From Phytohabitans sp036906915 (lineage in GTDB: Bacteria; Actinomycetota; Actinomycetes; Mycobacteriales; Micromonosporaceae), in NCBI RefSeq assembly GCF_036906915.1, contig NZ_JBAKHX010000021.1:1-64000 (forward strand): DNA of 64,000 nucleotides, written 5' to 3'. The first letter of the stretch is position 1; each line of letters begins with the position of its first letter. Position numbers and translations under genes: made by a program. Under the pieces are notes generated by a model, which had not been told where the DNA came from, ran no database searches, and saw nothing but the letters and a program-made list of their open reading frames with translations. Of the stretch, positions 17,699-25,961 are shown in pieces.

Positions 17699-18922
17699 TC
17701 ATCGGCGAGCCAGGTCGAGGTAGAGGCGCTCCAGTTCCCGGGCGGCAGCGTCCCAGCTGTATTCACCCAGCACCCGCTCGGCGAGTTCCTTCGCGCCGCG
17801 CCGCTCGGCGGCCGGGTCGGCCAGCGCCCGCTCCAGCGCGCGCACGAGGTCGTCCTCGTCGCCATCGCGAAACAGCCGCCGCCCGTGCCCGTCGCGCTCC
17901 AGCACCTCGACGTGCGGCGAGATGTCACTCGCCACGGTCGGCACGCCATACGACGCCGCCTCCAGCAGCGTCAGCGGCAGGCCCTCGACGCGCGACGGCT
18001 GCACGAACACGGCCGCGTGCGAGTAGAGCTCAGCGAGCAGGTCGCCGTACGCGAAACCGGTGAAGACCACGCGGGGGTCGCCCGCCGCGGTCGCCTTCAG
18101 CTCCGCGACGAATTCATCGGTGTACGAGGATCCGCCCACCACGGCCAACCGATGGTCACCCGGCAATCGGCGAAACGCACGGATCAGCATGTCAGCGGCC
18201 TTCTCCGGCACCAACCGCCCGACCAGCAGCGCGTACCGCCCCGGCGTCAGGCCGAACCGCTCGACGATCTGATCCGGCGGCACGTGCACCGGCGGGTTGA
18301 CCCCGTTGGGCTGGTACCGCGTGAGCCGGCCGAACCGGTCGGCGTAGTGGGCGGCGAGCCCTCGCGACACCGCGACCCGGGCGTCCGGCACGTACCCGCT
18401 CAACCAGTACGCGGTGCCGAGCACCGCCTTGGCGACCCGGCTCCACTTGGCCCGGTGGTTGTCGAGCCCATGCACGGTCAGCACCACCTTGGCGCGAGAC
18501 AGCGCGCGGGGCAGCGGTGCGACCAGGCCGGGCCCTAGCCCGTGGTAGTGCACGATGTCGGGGCGCGACCGGATCGCGGCCAGCGAAGAGGCGGCGCTGT
18601 GCACGATCGCGTCAAGGTGCTTGCTCGCCACCGTGCGTACCCGTCGCAGGTGCACGCCCCGGTACAGCGGCTCTGCGACCTCGCCGTAGCTGTCACGGCA
18701 GTACACGGTGACCCGGTGGCCGAAGGCGGCGAGGCGGCTCGCCACCTCCTCGACATGCCGCTCCACCCCGCCGTACGTGGCGGGCATACCCTTCTGACCA
18801 ATCATCGCGACGTGCAGCGGACGCCAGCCGGTGCGCTGCGGCGTCCGCTGTCGCGGCACGACAACTTGGGCTTGTTGATCGACGTGGTCAACTACCGTAT
18901 CGACCTGGTCGTTCGCGGCCAT
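17699..18922 (-). CDS. GT4-family glycosyltransferase
   Basis: 407 residues with a GT-B fold. The N-terminal domain has IGQKGMPATYGGVERHVEEV, typical of GT4 enzymes that open polysaccharide operons. The C-terminal donor site is VEGLPLTLLEAASYGVPTVA, with the E-x7-E pair that binds the nucleotide sugar. The start ATG 18922 is preceded by GGGGAGG. It is the first gene of the 18922-to-12865 exopolysaccharide operon and lies 72 bp after the polyprenyl synthase, so read-through from the Ebo-like operon is possible. Sugar donor unknown. Confidence 0.85.
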   Translation of the reverse strand: MAANDQVDTVVDHVDQQAQVVVPRQRTPQRTGWRPLHVAMIGQKGMPATYGGVERHVEEVASRLAAFGHRVTVYCRDSYGEVAEPLYRGVHLRRVRTVASKHLDAIVHSAASSLAAIRSRPDIVHYHGLGPGLVAPLPRALSRAKVVLTVHGLDNHRAKWSRVAKAVLGTAYWLSGYVPDARVAVSRGLAAHYADRFGRLTRYQPNGVNPPVHVPPDQIVERFGLTPGRYALLVGRLVPEKAADMLIRAFRRLPGDHRLAVVGGSSYTDEFVAELKATAAGDPRVVFTGFAYGDLLAELYSHAAVFVQPSRVEGLPLTLLEAASYGVPTVASDISPHVEVLERDGHGRRLFRDGDEDDLVRALERALADPAAERRGAKELAERVLGEYSWDAAARELERLYLDLARR

Positions 18923-18994
18923 AGACGTCCTCCCCGAGGCGCGACAGTAGATGATCTCCTGGTCGCGACACCAGACCTATGGACAACTTTCCTA

Positions 18995-20065
18995 TTACGA
19001 GTTTCGATCAACCGTTTGAGTAGCGAGAGCTGCCAAGGCTTCCTGAGCATCGGTAGAAAGGGGTGCGCACTCCAGAGCAGACAGTGCGGCTTCGGCCCGT
19101 ACACGGATCATCTGCTCTATGCGATCGAGCGCGCCCGTGTCGACGATGATCGCACGCAGCTCCTCCGCCCCACTCGCGTCCAGGCTCGGGTTGCCGAAGA
19201 GGTCGCGCAGCCGGGCGACCTGCGCACGGTCGGCGCGGCTGCGCGCGAGCGCCATCATCACGGTCGGCTTGCCCTCCCGGAGGTCGTCCAGGACGGACTT
19301 GCCGGTGACCGCCGGGTCGCCGAAGACGCCGAGTACGTCGTCGCGCAGCTGGAACGCGTCACCGAGCGGGTCGCCGAACTCGGCGTACGCGGCGAGCAGG
19401 GCGGGCTCCGCGCCCGCCAGCCCGCCACCGATCTGTAGCGGCCGGGTCACCGTGTACCGCGCCGCCTTCATCCGGATCACGGTGAGCGCGCTGGCCACCG
19501 AGCCGTCGCCGACGCCGGAGACCAGGTCCAGGTACTGCCCGGCGATCACCTCGGTGCGCATGTGCGCGAAAACGGCGTACCCGGACCGCAGCTGGCCGGC
19601 GGGCAGGCCACACTCCTGGAACATCTGGTCGGCCCACGCCGCGCACAGGTCGCCGCAGAGCAGCGCCGTGTTGCGGCCGAAGAGGGCAGGGTCGCCGCGC
19701 CACGCCGACCGGGTGTGCAGCTCGGCGAAGACCCGGTGCACAGAGGGCTCGCCGCGCCGGCGGTCGCTGCCGTCGATGATGTCGTCGTGGATCAGCGCGA
19801 ACGCGTGAAACAGCTCCAGCGCGGCGGCCGCGGCGACCACGCCGTCGCTGTCCGGTGCCCCCGCACCCCGCCAGCCCCAGTAGCAGAACATCGGCCGCAG
19901 CCGCTTGCCACCGGCCAGTACGAACCGGCGAAGCGTGGCCAGCACACCGCGCGGCGCACCATCTGGCCACTGTGGATCCTGCCGGTCGATGAAGCCCGCG
20001 AGCACCGCGTCGAACCGCTCACGCAGCTCCCGCACGTCTGTTTCCCGGGCCGCTTCGATGGTCAT
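18995..20065 (-). CDS. polyprenyl (geranylgeranyl-type) diphosphate synthase
   Basis: 356 residues. The first aspartate-rich motif is LIHDDIIDGSDRRRG (Asp94, 95, 98) and the second is FQLRDDVLGVFGD, so this is a trans-prenyltransferase. Bulky Phe/His residues just before the first motif (LELFHAFAL) suggest a short to medium chain, C15-C20; length cannot be fixed by reading. It is the last gene of the Ebo-like operon, after a 154-bp gap containing a duplicated start region. The obvious consumer is the UbiA prenyltransferase of the same operon (inference). Confidence 0.9.
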   Translation of the reverse strand: MTIEAARETDVRELRERFDAVLAGFIDRQDPQWPDGAPRGVLATLRRFVLAGGKRLRPMFCYWGWRGAGAPDSDGVVAAAAALELFHAFALIHDDIIDGSDRRRGEPSVHRVFAELHTRSAWRGDPALFGRNTALLCGDLCAAWADQMFQECGLPAGQLRSGYAVFAHMRTEVIAGQYLDLVSGVGDGSVASALTVIRMKAARYTVTRPLQIGGGLAGAEPALLAAYAEFGDPLGDAFQLRDDVLGVFGDPAVTGKSVLDDLREGKPTVMMALARSRADRAQVARLRDLFGNPSLDASGAEELRAIIVDTGALDRIEQMIRVRAEAALSALECAPLSTDAQEALAALATQTVDRNS

Positions 20066-20216
20066 GCGCCGCCTCCCGCAGCCGCCACAAAGCGGAAGGA
20101 GCGCAGCGACTGGAGCGACTGGCGGCTACAGGGAGGCACAAAAGGCGCATGACCCGCGCGAGCGGAGCGAGCGCCAGTTAGCAGGGTCATGCGCCGCCTC
20201 CCGCAGCCGCCACAAA
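20060..20216. repeat. 32-bp direct repeat flanking a palindrome, upstream of the polyprenyl synthase
   Basis: An identical 32-bp stretch occurs at 20060-20091 and 20185-20216, 125 bp apart. Each copy contains the reverse complement of the synthase start (ATGACC). Between them, GCGCATGACCC (about 20146-20156) pairs with GGGTCATGCGC (20184-20194). The 20066-20219 gap has no gene; it looks like a partial duplication of the start region with a REP-like hairpin. Confidence 0.7.
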
Positions 20217-20219
20217 CAG

Positions 20220-21599
20220 TCATATCCCCGCCAGGCCCAGCAGGAACTCCTTTACCTCGGTGGCCGCTAGGGCGTCGCGGGCGGCGGCCGGGTCGGAGCA
20301 GAGCAGCACCGGCGCGTCGTCGGGATCGTCGGGCAGCCGGCCGTGCGAGCCGCGCACCGCCCGCGCGCCGGCGTCGAGCCCGACCACGTTCATCAGGTAC
20401 CGCATGCCCAGCTTCTTGCGAGCCAGGGCGACCGCCGCGCGCTTCTTCGCGGCGCCCGGCGCGGCCGGGTCGAACAACAGCTCCGCCGGGTCGTACCCGG
20501 GCTTGCGGTGGATCTCGACGAGCCGGGCAAAGTCCGGTGCCCTACCGTCGTCGAGCCAGTAGTAGTAGGTGAACCAGGCGTCCGGCTCGGCCACCAGCAC
20601 CAGCTCGCCGGAGCGCGGGTGGTCCAGCCCATGTGCGGCCTTGCCCTGCTCGTCGAGCACGTCGGCCACCCCGGGAAGCGCCGCGCACAGCTTCGCTACC
20701 TGCGGCACGTCGGCGGGGTCCTTCACGTACAGGTGCGCGATCTGGTGATCGGCGACCGCGAACGCGCGGGACGTCCTCGGGTCCAGGTACTCCATACCGT
20801 CCTGTGTGTATACCCGCAGCAGCGCTTCGGCGCGCAGCATCCGGTTGACGTCGACCGGGCGGCGCGCCGGCGTGATGCCGTACTCGGACAGCACGACCAC
20901 CGTGGCGCCCCGTCGGGCGGCCGCGTCGAGCAGAGGTGCCAGCACCTTGTCGAGCTCGCGGGCCGCCGTGACCGCTTGCGGTGCCGCGGGACCGAAGCGT
21001 TGCAGGTCGTAGTCGAGGTGCGGCACGTACACGAGGGTCAGGTCGGGGTCGTGCACCTCCATGACTCGCTCGGCGGCTCGGCAGATCCACCGCGACGACG
21101 GCAGACCGGCACCCGGGCCCCAGTACGTGAAGAGCGGGAACGGTCCGAGCACATCGGTCAGCTCGTCGTGCAGCTCGGGCGGGTACGTGTAGCAGTCCGG
21201 CTCCTTGCGCCCGTCCGCGTAGTAGATGGGCCTGGGCGTGACCGTCCAGTCGACGTCGGCGCCCATGGCGTACCACCAGCAGATGTTGGCTACCGTGTAG
21301 CCCGGCTCCGCCCGGCGCGCGGCTTCCCACACCTTCTCGCCGCCGACGAGCGCGTTGTGCTGCCGCCACAGCAGCACCTCGCCCAGCTCGCGGAAGTACC
21401 AGCCGTTGCCGACGATGCCGTGCTCGGCGGGCAGCGCCCCGGTCAGGAACGTGGACTGCACGGTGCAGGTGACCGCCGGCAGCACCGTACCGAGCGGTGC
21501 TTGAAAACCCTTACTGGCAACCGACCGCAGCCTCGGCATGTGCCGCAGCAGTTTCGGCGTGAGCCCCACGACGTCGACGACGACCAGTTTCGTTGTCAT
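20220..21599 (-). CDS. eboF: EboF-like phosphodiesterase / nucleotide pyrophosphatase family protein
   Basis: 459 residues of the alkaline-phosphatase superfamily. The metal/nucleophile region is PAVTCTVQSTFLTGALPAEHGIVGNGWYF (read in pieces, Thr nucleophile expected). Next come VPHLDYDLQRFGP (Asp/His ligands) and SEYGITPA, where most phosphodiesterases have S-D-H-G; VADHQIAH may supply the His. The substituted motif may be a family trait, so activity should not be assumed to be generic. It overlaps the EboE gene by ATGA. In Ebo clusters this protein is thought to process a phosphorylated metabolite (family knowledge, unproven). Confidence 0.78.
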   Translation of the reverse strand: MTTKLVVVDVVGLTPKLLRHMPRLRSVASKGFQAPLGTVLPAVTCTVQSTFLTGALPAEHGIVGNGWYFRELGEVLLWRQHNALVGGEKVWEAARRAEPGYTVANICWWYAMGADVDWTVTPRPIYYADGRKEPDCYTYPPELHDELTDVLGPFPLFTYWGPGAGLPSSRWICRAAERVMEVHDPDLTLVYVPHLDYDLQRFGPAAPQAVTAARELDKVLAPLLDAAARRGATVVVLSEYGITPARRPVDVNRMLRAEALLRVYTQDGMEYLDPRTSRAFAVADHQIAHLYVKDPADVPQVAKLCAALPGVADVLDEQGKAAHGLDHPRSGELVLVAEPDAWFTYYYWLDDGRAPDFARLVEIHRKPGYDPAELLFDPAAPGAAKKRAAVALARKKLGMRYLMNVVGLDAGARAVRGSHGRLPDDPDDAPVLLCSDPAAARDALAATEVKEFLLGLAGI

Positions 21600-22684
21600 G
21601 AGGCGACCTCCGTCCGTAGTTCGTTACGTGCGAACGCGAGCTCGGATGCGATGCCCGCGGCGACGTCCGCCTCCGTGCGCGGGCGAGCCCCCTCGGGTAG
21701 CACGCCCCAGGTGTAGGTCTCCACGTCGAAGTGGTCGCAGGCGTCCCGGCGGATCAGTTCCCGCAGCGCCGCGCGTAGTACCGGCACGGTGGAGGTGAGC
21801 GGCGCGGCCAGGTCGGTGTGCAGCGGCACGTGGTAGTGCACCCGCCAAGGGCCGGGCAGCCGCGCGTCGAGCGCCTCGTCGAGGTCGTCCGCCGCCGCCC
21901 CGGCCGGGGAGCGCGTCTGGTGCAGGAAGCGCGGTTCCGCGTACCGCCGGAGCACGCCCGCCGCGCCGACCGGATCGGCGGCCTCCAGCGCGGCGGACAC
22001 CTGCACCTTCACCACCGGCAGCCCGGCGGCGGCCAGCCGGTCGAGCGCCTCGGCCGGGTCTTCCCACGCGCACGCGAGATGCGCGAGGTCGAGGCAGACG
22101 CCCAGCCAATCGGTGTCCACACCGGACAGCGCTTCGGCCGCCTGTGCCGTGGTCTCCACGACGCAGCCGGGCTCCGGCTCGAACCCGACGCGGATGGGGC
22201 GGTCGAGAGTGGCCAGCGTGGCGGCCAGCTCGTCGAGGTGCCGTGCGGCGACCGCCGCACGGTGCGGGTCCCACGGCGAGCGCCACGCCAGCGGGAGCGT
22301 GGAGATCGAGCCGCGCTCGGCGCCGTCGGGCAGCAGGTCGACCAGTACCCGGGCCAGGTCGAGCGTGTAGTTCAGGCGCTCCCTGGTCGTCCAGTCCGGA
22401 CGGTACACGGCGTGCTTGACGACCGGTGCCTGGAAAGCCTCGTACGGGAACCCGTTGAGCGTCACCACTTCCAGTCCTCGGGCGTCCAGCTCCCGCCGTA
22501 GTCGCCGCCGGGCCGCCGGCTCCCCCGCCAGCTCGCGGGCGACCGGAGCGGCCAGCCACAGCCCGAGACCCAGCACGTCTGCGTCGAGGTGCCGACGGAT
22601 CGCGACGGCGTACGCGTCGAACTGCCGCACTATGCCGTCGAGGTCTTCGGCGGGGTGGACGTTTGTGCAGTAGCTGAGATGCAT
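21596..22684 (-). CDS. eboE: EboE-like TIM-barrel protein
   Basis: 362 residues from ATG 22684, which shares one base with the EboB stop. It resembles xylose-isomerase-like TIM barrels of the 'metabolite traffic protein EboE' type. The opening is MHLSYCTNVHPAEDLDGI, with GFEPEPGCVVET, CLDLAHLACAWEDP and VHYHVPLHTDL further on; these supply the Glu, Asp and His metal ligands of the fold. Ebo proteins are linked in cyanobacteria to export of the scytonemin precursor, and in Pseudomonas to nematode repellence (recalled literature). The reaction is unknown. Confidence 0.82.
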   Translation of the reverse strand: MHLSYCTNVHPAEDLDGIVRQFDAYAVAIRRHLDADVLGLGLWLAAPVARELAGEPAARRRLRRELDARGLEVVTLNGFPYEAFQAPVVKHAVYRPDWTTRERLNYTLDLARVLVDLLPDGAERGSISTLPLAWRSPWDPHRAAVAARHLDELAATLATLDRPIRVGFEPEPGCVVETTAQAAEALSGVDTDWLGVCLDLAHLACAWEDPAEALDRLAAAGLPVVKVQVSAALEAADPVGAAGVLRRYAEPRFLHQTRSPAGAAADDLDEALDARLPGPWRVHYHVPLHTDLAAPLTSTVPVLRAALRELIRRDACDHFDVETYTWGVLPEGARPRTEADVAAGIASELAFARNELRTEVAS

Positions 22685-23535
22685 CAGCTGCCTCCGCGCA
22701 GGATCGAGTTGCCCGCGAACGTCGCCTCGGCACCGTCCAGATCCGACAGTTGCAGCCGGCCGGACTGGCCGTAGAACTCGACTGGGTTGCGCCACAGCAC
22801 CCGGTCGACGTCATCGTCGCTGAACCCCGCCGCCAGCATCGCCTCGCCGGTCGCGAGGGTCAGCAGTGGGTCGGAGCGCCCCCAGTCGGCGGCCGAGTTG
22901 ACGAGCATCCGGTCCAGCCCGTACTCGCGCAGGATCTCCACCATCCGGGGCGGCGACATCTTGGTGTCCGGGTAGATGGAGAAGCCGAGCCAGCAGCCCG
23001 TGTCCCGGACCACCTTGACGGTCACCTCGTTGAGGTGGTCGATCACGACCCGGCCGGGCGCGATGCCGGACTCGTCGACGACGGCGAGGCTGCGTTCGGT
23101 GCCGCGCGCCTTGTCGCGGTGGGGGGTGTGCACCAGCGCCGGAAGCTCGTGCTCGACCGCGAGCGCCAGCTGGGCGGCGAAGGCGTCGTCCTCCTCGGGC
23201 GTCATCGAGTCGTACCCGATCTCCCCGACGGCCACCACGCCGTCCTTTTCCAGGTACCGGGGAAGCAGGTCGAGCACGCCTCGGCAGCGCGGATCGTTGG
23301 CCTCTTTGGGGTTCAGCGCGATCGTCGCGTGATGCCGGATGCCGAACTGGCTGGCGCGGAACGGTTCCCACCCGATCAGCCCGTCGAAGTAGTCGGCGAA
23401 CGAGCCGGGGTTCGTGCGCGGCTGCCCGAGCCAGAAGGCCGGCTCGACCACCGCGCGTACCCCTGCCACCGCCATCCGTTCGTAGTCGTCCGTGGTCCTT
23501 GAGGTCATGTGGATGTGCGGGTCGAAGATGCGCAT
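22684..23535 (-). CDS. eboB: EboB-like TatD-family metal-dependent hydrolase
   Basis: 283 residues from ATG 23535. TatD/amidohydrolase ligands are visible: DPHIHM (His7, His9), VGEIGYDS (Glu), LVHTPHRD (His), VIDHLNE (His) and NSAADWGRSDP (Asp). The opening MRIFDPHIHMTSRTTDDYERM differs from DNase-type TatD and is typical of the Ebo cluster protein. It overlaps both neighbours by one base, so the operon is tightly coupled. Substrate unknown. Confidence 0.83.
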   Translation of the reverse strand: MRIFDPHIHMTSRTTDDYERMAVAGVRAVVEPAFWLGQPRTNPGSFADYFDGLIGWEPFRASQFGIRHHATIALNPKEANDPRCRGVLDLLPRYLEKDGVVAVGEIGYDSMTPEEDDAFAAQLALAVEHELPALVHTPHRDKARGTERSLAVVDESGIAPGRVVIDHLNEVTVKVVRDTGCWLGFSIYPDTKMSPPRMVEILREYGLDRMLVNSAADWGRSDPLLTLATGEAMLAAGFSDDDVDRVLWRNPVEFYGQSGRLQLSDLDGAEATFAGNSILRGGS

Positions 23536-24125
23536 CAGCCCTCCCTCAGGCTCTCCAGTACGGCGAGCGCGTCGGCCGGTACATCCCTGCCGGCGGCGCG
23601 GCGCTCCTCGGCGAAGCTCGCGAGCATGCCGGCCAGTTCGGCGTCGGCGCGTACGTCGAGACCGTCCACGACAGACAGCGGCACGCCCATGAACACGCAC
23701 TTGAGCACCGCCTGCCGCCATGCTGGCGCATCCAGGTGTGCGGAGCACGGGCCCAGGGCGGCGGCGACCAGCCGGGTGTCGTTGGTGCGGATCGCGTCCT
23801 GCAACAGCGGCACGGCGTCGCCGCCGATCGCCAGCAACGGCAGCGCCTTGAGCACCGCCTGCTTCTCCGCGGCGTCCCCGTACCGATACACCTCACGCAC
23901 CTCGGCGGCGGTCCGCTCGGGCGGCAGCGCGCCCAGCAGTACTGCCCGCGCGGCCTCGTCGGCGCTCCAGCCGGGCGCGTCGGCCAGCGGCTCCCGCCCG
24001 CACTTGCGGCCGGCGGCGGGAAACAGCCGCCCGATGGCGCCGGGCTCGGTCCGGATCATCGCGACCGCCTCGTCCAGCCACGGCCGCTCCCCGAGCACCG
24101 CGCGCAGCTCAGCCAGCGTCTTCAC
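23535..24125 (-). CDS. eboA: EboA-domain protein
   Basis: 196 residues from GTG 24125 (GGAGAGGGG upstream), overlapping the TIM-barrel gene by 17 bp. It is all-alpha in appearance, with the conserved Ebo stretch EVYRYGDAAEKQAVLKALPLL and a C-terminal CVFMGVPLSVVDGLDVRAD. No catalytic motif is known for the family. EboA is the signature protein of ebo clusters, so this gene is the main reason for naming the operon. The GTG start gives VKTLAELRAVLGERPW as N-terminus. Confidence 0.8.
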   Translation of the reverse strand: MKTLAELRAVLGERPWLDEAVAMIRTEPGAIGRLFPAAGRKCGREPLADAPGWSADEAARAVLLGALPPERTAAEVREVYRYGDAAEKQAVLKALPLLAIGGDAVPLLQDAIRTNDTRLVAAALGPCSAHLDAPAWRQAVLKCVFMGVPLSVVDGLDVRADAELAGMLASFAEERRAAGRDVPADALAVLESLREG

Positions 24126-25008
24126 GGCTCTTCCCCTCTCCGACAGTGGCGAGCAGAGCTGCGCGCGACGGGTCGCCGGCCGCCGCGCGCAGGAACTCGA
24201 TCGATTGGGCGGCCACGGTGGGCGCGGCGTGCGAGTGCCGGGGTAGTTCCACGGCGACAAGGCCCCGGTACCCGACCTCCGACAGGGCGCGCAGGATGGG
24301 CGGGAAGTCGATCTCGCCGGTGCCGAACTCCAGGTGCTCGTGGACGCCCCGCCGCATGTCGTCGATCTGGACATTGACCAGGTACTCAGCGACCGTCGTC
24401 ACGCAGTCGGGCTCCGGCAGCGGTTCGAGGCAGCGGCAGTGTCCGATGTCGAGGGTGATGCCGAAGCCGGGCGGGCTGCCCAGGTCGGCGTACAGGCGGC
24501 GCCAGCCCGCGATGTCGGCCACCAGCATCCCGGGCTCGGGCTCGAAGCCGAGCGTCACCCCGGCCGTCGCGGCGGCGTCCACGATGCAGACGGTGCCGCG
24601 TACGAGGCGGTCCCACGCGTCCGGAACGCCGGGCGGTGTCACGCCGGACCAGAACGACACGGCCTCGGCGCCCAGGTCGGCGCCGACCCGCACGGCCCGG
24701 CTCAGAAAGTCCAGCCGGAGCGCCGGGTCGTCGTCGAGCAGCGTGGGCGCGTGCTTGCGCCACGGGTCGAGCAGGTAGCGCGCGCCGGTCTCGATGACGA
24801 CCGCCAGGCCGAGCCGGTCGAGCAGCGCGGCCACCTCGGCGGTGCGGCGCGGCAGGTCGGGCGCGAACGGGTCGAGGTGGTCGTGGTCGAGCGTGAGCGC
24901 GACGCCCTCGTAACCGAGGTCGGCGATGACCCGCAGCGCGTCGGGCAGCCGATGGTTGGCGAACCCGTTGGTCCCGTACCCGAATCGCAGTGTGCGGGGT
25001 GCTCTCAT
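24109..25008 (-). CDS. sugar phosphate isomerase/epimerase-like TIM-barrel protein
   Basis: 299 residues from ATG 25008, overlapping the UbiA stop by ATGA. AP-endonuclease-2/xylose-isomerase-like barrel: opening LRFGYGTNGFANHRLPDALR, metal-ligand stretches GFEPEPG, ITLDIGHCRC and VNVQIDDMRRGVHEHLEFG, and a terminal VAVELPRHSH. This second barrel, in addition to EboE, is present in the actinobacterial version of the cluster. It may isomerise the cyclitol or sugar intermediate (inference). No substrate can be read. Confidence 0.8.
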   Translation of the reverse strand: MRAPRTLRFGYGTNGFANHRLPDALRVIADLGYEGVALTLDHDHLDPFAPDLPRRTAEVAALLDRLGLAVVIETGARYLLDPWRKHAPTLLDDDPALRLDFLSRAVRVGADLGAEAVSFWSGVTPPGVPDAWDRLVRGTVCIVDAAATAGVTLGFEPEPGMLVADIAGWRRLYADLGSPPGFGITLDIGHCRCLEPLPEPDCVTTVAEYLVNVQIDDMRRGVHEHLEFGTGEIDFPPILRALSEVGYRGLVAVELPRHSHAAPTVAAQSIEFLRAAAGDPSRAALLATVGEGKSREDAG

Positions 25009-25961
25009 GTCGGTGAGACCTTTCGCGCGAGGTGGCGGGCGAGCGGAGCGGCCGCGGCGACGGCGAGGCCGGCGGCCGGCGCACCCGCTCGCGCGGCGAG
25101 GGCGCCCTGCAGCGGTGGCAGCCCGGTGATTCCGGCGCCCACGGCCGCGCGCACCCGCGCCGCCGTCGGCTCCGCGGCCACCCGCGCCTGCGCGCTGCCG
25201 TAGCGGGCCGCGTACCAGGCAGCCAGCGCAATGCCTATGGCCCTCGTCGCGCTCGGGCGGCTCGCGCGCCTGATAGCCGCCCTGCAGACGGCCAGCCGCT
25301 GCGCTCCCTCCGCTTGGTGGCCGTCTGCGGACGGCGGCGCGCTCACTGATACAGCGCCGCGCCGACTGGCGGCGGCGAGCGCGACCGCGGCGGTGCCGGC
25401 CAGCGTGGCGGCGGGCAGGGCCCGGTCGGCGCCGGAGACCTCGCGGCGGGAGAGCGCGGTCACCGTGTACGTGTGCGCTGCCACCGTGAGCGCGGCGGGT
25501 ACCGCCCGCCCGACCCGGCCGGGCGTCGCGCCGAGGAGCACGTCGAGCCCCCGGCACGCGGCCATCAGCGCCGGGCCGGCGGGAGTGTTCTTCGCGGCGA
25601 GGTCGTATGCCCACACGGTGCCCGCGAGTGGCAGCGCGACCGTGAGCGCCCGTTTCCCGCCCGCGAGCGCGGCCAGCCCGACGCCGGCCGCCGTCAGGCC
25701 CGCCGCGACGCCGGCCGCCTGGGCCGGCGTGACCCGGCCGGAGGGGATCGGCCGCTCGGGGCGCTCAACCGCGTCCAGCTCGCGGTCGGCCCAGTCGTTG
25801 GCGGCCATGCCGGCCCAGTAGAGGCAGACCGAGGCCGCGGCGAGGCCCGCCGTGCGTGGGCGGAGCGTACCGGCGGCCGCCGCGCCCGCGACCACGTCGC
25901 CGGGGACGGAGAGCGCGGCCGGCGCCCGGACCAGGTCGACGAGCGCGCGCCAGCTAGGCAT
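25005..25961 (-). CDS. eboC: UbiA-family prenyltransferase (EboC-like, SCO3242 type)
   Basis: 318 residues from ATG 25961, overlapping the upstream gene by 8 bp. Prenyl-diphosphate/Mg binding motifs are ANDWADRELD (about 54-63) and VWAYDLAAKN (about 115-124), with 7-9 hydrophobic helices. It should transfer a prenyl group to a small polar or aromatic acceptor at the membrane. Because an inositol-phosphate synthase precedes it and a polyprenyl synthase closes the operon, a prenylated cyclitol is a plausible product (inference). Residues about 203-236 are encoded by a palindromic repeat (25265-25354) and look inserted, although the frame is kept. Confidence 0.85.
   Translation of the reverse strand: MPSWRALVDLVRAPAALSVPGDVVAGAAAAGTLRPRTAGLAAASVCLYWAGMAANDWADRELDAVERPERPIPSGRVTPAQAAGVAAGLTAAGVGLAALAGGKRALTVALPLAGTVWAYDLAAKNTPAGPALMAACRGLDVLLGATPGRVGRAVPAALTVAAHTYTVTALSRREVSGADRALPAATLAGTAAVALAAASRRGAVSVSAPPSADGHQAEGAQRLAVCRAAIRRASRPSATRAIGIALAAWYAARYGSAQARVAAEPTAARVRAAVGAGITGLPPLQGALAARAGAPAAGLAVAAAAPLARHLARKVSPT
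25265..25354. repeat. REP-like palindrome inside the UbiA gene
   Basis: GCAGACGGCCA (25284-25294) and TGGCCGTCTGC (25318-25328) form a perfect 11-bp stem with a 23-nt loop. Outer bases (GCGCGCCTGATA and TATCAGTGAGCGCGC) extend it imperfectly to about 25265-25354. The element is read through in the prenyltransferase frame, adding roughly 30 residues rich in Arg and Ala in a loop region. Confidence 0.7.
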
